Shown one piece after another: positions 6,175 through 6,873 of a stretch of 6,873 nt of DNA. The stretch comes from a bacterium (GTDB lineage Bacteria; Patescibacteriota; Patescibacteriia; 2-12-FULL-60-25). The stretch's first letter is position 1. Every line of letters begins with the position of its first letter. Both the position numbers and the translations under genes were made by a program. The notes under the pieces are model-generated. The model had not been told where the DNA came from and did no database searches. It saw only the letters and a program-made list of their open reading frames with translations. The stretch lies in NCBI GenBank assembly GCA_020056125.1, contig JAGVIJ010000072.1, positions 1 to 6,873 of the forward strand. Reading direction: 5' to 3'.

Positions 6175-6756
6175 TTAAACTGGGGATAAGTCACGATTAT
6201 TGCACACCGTACTCTTAATAGTTATATATCCTTCAGCCGCGAGCAAAAATCCAAAACCCAGCGGATGGTTTAAATATGGCGTAAAAATATGCAGTGTAGC
6301 TAGCGCCGCCAGGGACGAAATAAATCCGGCGCGAATCCATAAATCCGCGGGCAAAATCCACAAACGGCGAATCAGCGACACGAGTAACCAAAGAATGATC
6401 GGGATGCCCAGCAGACCGAATTTAATCCAGTGTTCCAACCAACCCCACTCAAACGCATGGGTGGTGTACCAGCCATCAGGATTCTGCGCCAAGATGCGCG
6501 GATCCTTGGTCTGATACATCACGGTGGCGCCAAAGCCCGAACCTAAAATCGGCGCTTGTTTTATTTTATCCCACAAAACTGGTAAGAGATTCCACCGGCT
6601 TTCTGCCGCCACATCGGTGACTGAACCGCGCGAACCGAATAGAGTGGCGAGCGATCCCATGTCCACATGCGGCGCCGGAAAAGCCACCACTGCAAAAATT
6701 AAAGCGAACCCAAGGGCTACGGCGGAAAAAATTCCACGTACCGCCGTCATCACCAT
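6175..6756 (-). CDS. O-antigen ligase-like (Wzy/WaaL) membrane protein, C-terminal half only
   Basis: The minus frame gives 193 residues from ATG 6756 to TAA 6177-6175. It begins with a membrane segment (about residues 8-28), then a loop with ESRWNLLPVLWDKIKQAPIL and GSGFGATVMY (52-81), then TTHAFEWGWLEHWIKFGLLG (98-117), two further hydrophobic segments and YLNHPLGFGFLL near the end. The S-R-x-N-[LW] helix, the following P-[IL]-[LF]-G-x-G, and the membrane re-entry after an aromatic loop are features of the O-antigen ligase/polymerase family, which joins or polymerises surface glycans on the outer membrane face. R54 and H100 are candidate functional residues by analogy with WaaL. Family members usually have 400 or more residues and 10-12 helices, so the N-terminal half is missing. 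The frame closes at a TGA at 6810-6808, and no other minus frame continues the membrane pattern. It may be a truncated gene, a rearranged one or an assembly artefact. Confidence 0.7.
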   Translation of the reverse strand: MVMTAVRGIFSAVALGFALIFAVVAFPAPHVDMGSLATLFGSRGSVTDVAAESRWNLLPVLWDKIKQAPILGSGFGATVMYQTKDPRILAQNPDGWYTTHAFEWGWLEHWIKFGLLGIPIILWLLVSLIRRLWILPADLWIRAGFISSLAALATLHIFTPYLNHPLGFGFLLAAEGYITIKSTVCNNRDLSPV

Positions 6757-6873
6757 TGACGCGCAAACAGCGGAAGAACTTACGGAGTTGCGAATAGCAG
6801 GAAAAAATCAAAAGTTAGCAGATCATCCAGTCCAAACACAAATTCTTAAAGAAATTTTGATGCAAGATCGGAA
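6740..6873 (+). other. Possible start or fragment of a plus-strand coding sequence at the right edge
   Basis: From about 6740 the plus frame reads TAVITIDAQTAEELTELRIA, continues GKNQKLADHPVQTQILKEIL and then MQDR with no stop to the edge. It looks like a soluble amphipathic protein. All three minus frames contain stops in 6780-6873. Codon choice (CGA, ATA, GCA, GGA, ACA, CCA) is more A-rich than in the neighbouring genes, which prefer CGC, GCG and GGC. The frame is open back to 6515, and an ATG at 6659 is available, but that would run antisense through the ligase gene. I do not recognise the product, and no convincing start with a ribosome binding site is visible. Confidence 0.3.

Noticed and set aside
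6200..6514. Plus-strand open frame of 104 codons
   Set aside because: It is antisense to the ligase C-terminal half, which has coherent membrane segments and family motifs.

Overview
The window looks like a piece of a Patescibacteria (CPR), Parcubacteria-like genome or metagenome contig. This is an inference from four things: a shrunken PriA without helicase motifs, a secreted lysozyme-like protein with GKRRPI-type repeats of a kind I associate with CPR genomes, a MEMO-like protein placed before priA-def-fmt, and very short gene spacing with almost no Shine-Dalgarno sites. The standard genetic code fits, with TGA used once as a stop (fmt).

Layout. 1-470 (-): N-terminal part of a multi-pass membrane glycosyltransferase of GT39/ArnT type, running off the left edge. 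471-680: a divergent intergenic region carrying a perfect 40-bp palindrome and two further hairpins, probably dispersed-repeat material. 681-2084 (+): a secreted protein of 467 residues with a lysozyme/transglycosylase-like domain and four C-terminal repeats. 2111-2902 (+): a MEMO1/LigB-like protein. 2908-4662 (+): a degenerate PriA. 4672-5151 (+): peptide deformylase (def). 5159-6118 (+): methionyl-tRNA formyltransferase (fmt). 6175-6756 (-): C-terminal half of an O-antigen ligase-like membrane protein, convergent with fmt. 6757-6873: sequence that is closed in all minus frames but open on plus to the edge.

The MEMO-priA-def-fmt genes are separated by only 5, 9 and 7 nt and are probably co-transcribed. 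Fmt adds and Def removes the formyl group of initiator methionine, so the pair forms one cycle. PriA is a replication-restart factor that commonly sits beside them. The two minus-strand membrane genes at the edges suggest cell-surface polysaccharide functions flanking this housekeeping block.

The most notable point is that repeat-like DNA has entered coding sequence in two conserved genes without breaking the frame. A 62-bp element with terminal inverted repeats lies in priA, where it encodes the linker after the N-terminal domain. A 14-bp TTCGAA-rich tandem repeat lies in fmt, just before a core strand. PriA itself has lost the Walker A and motif VI signatures but kept all eight zinc-ligand cysteines, so it looks like a helicase-dead scaffold. 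I saw no CRISPR array, tRNA, rRNA, insertion sequence or clear defence system.
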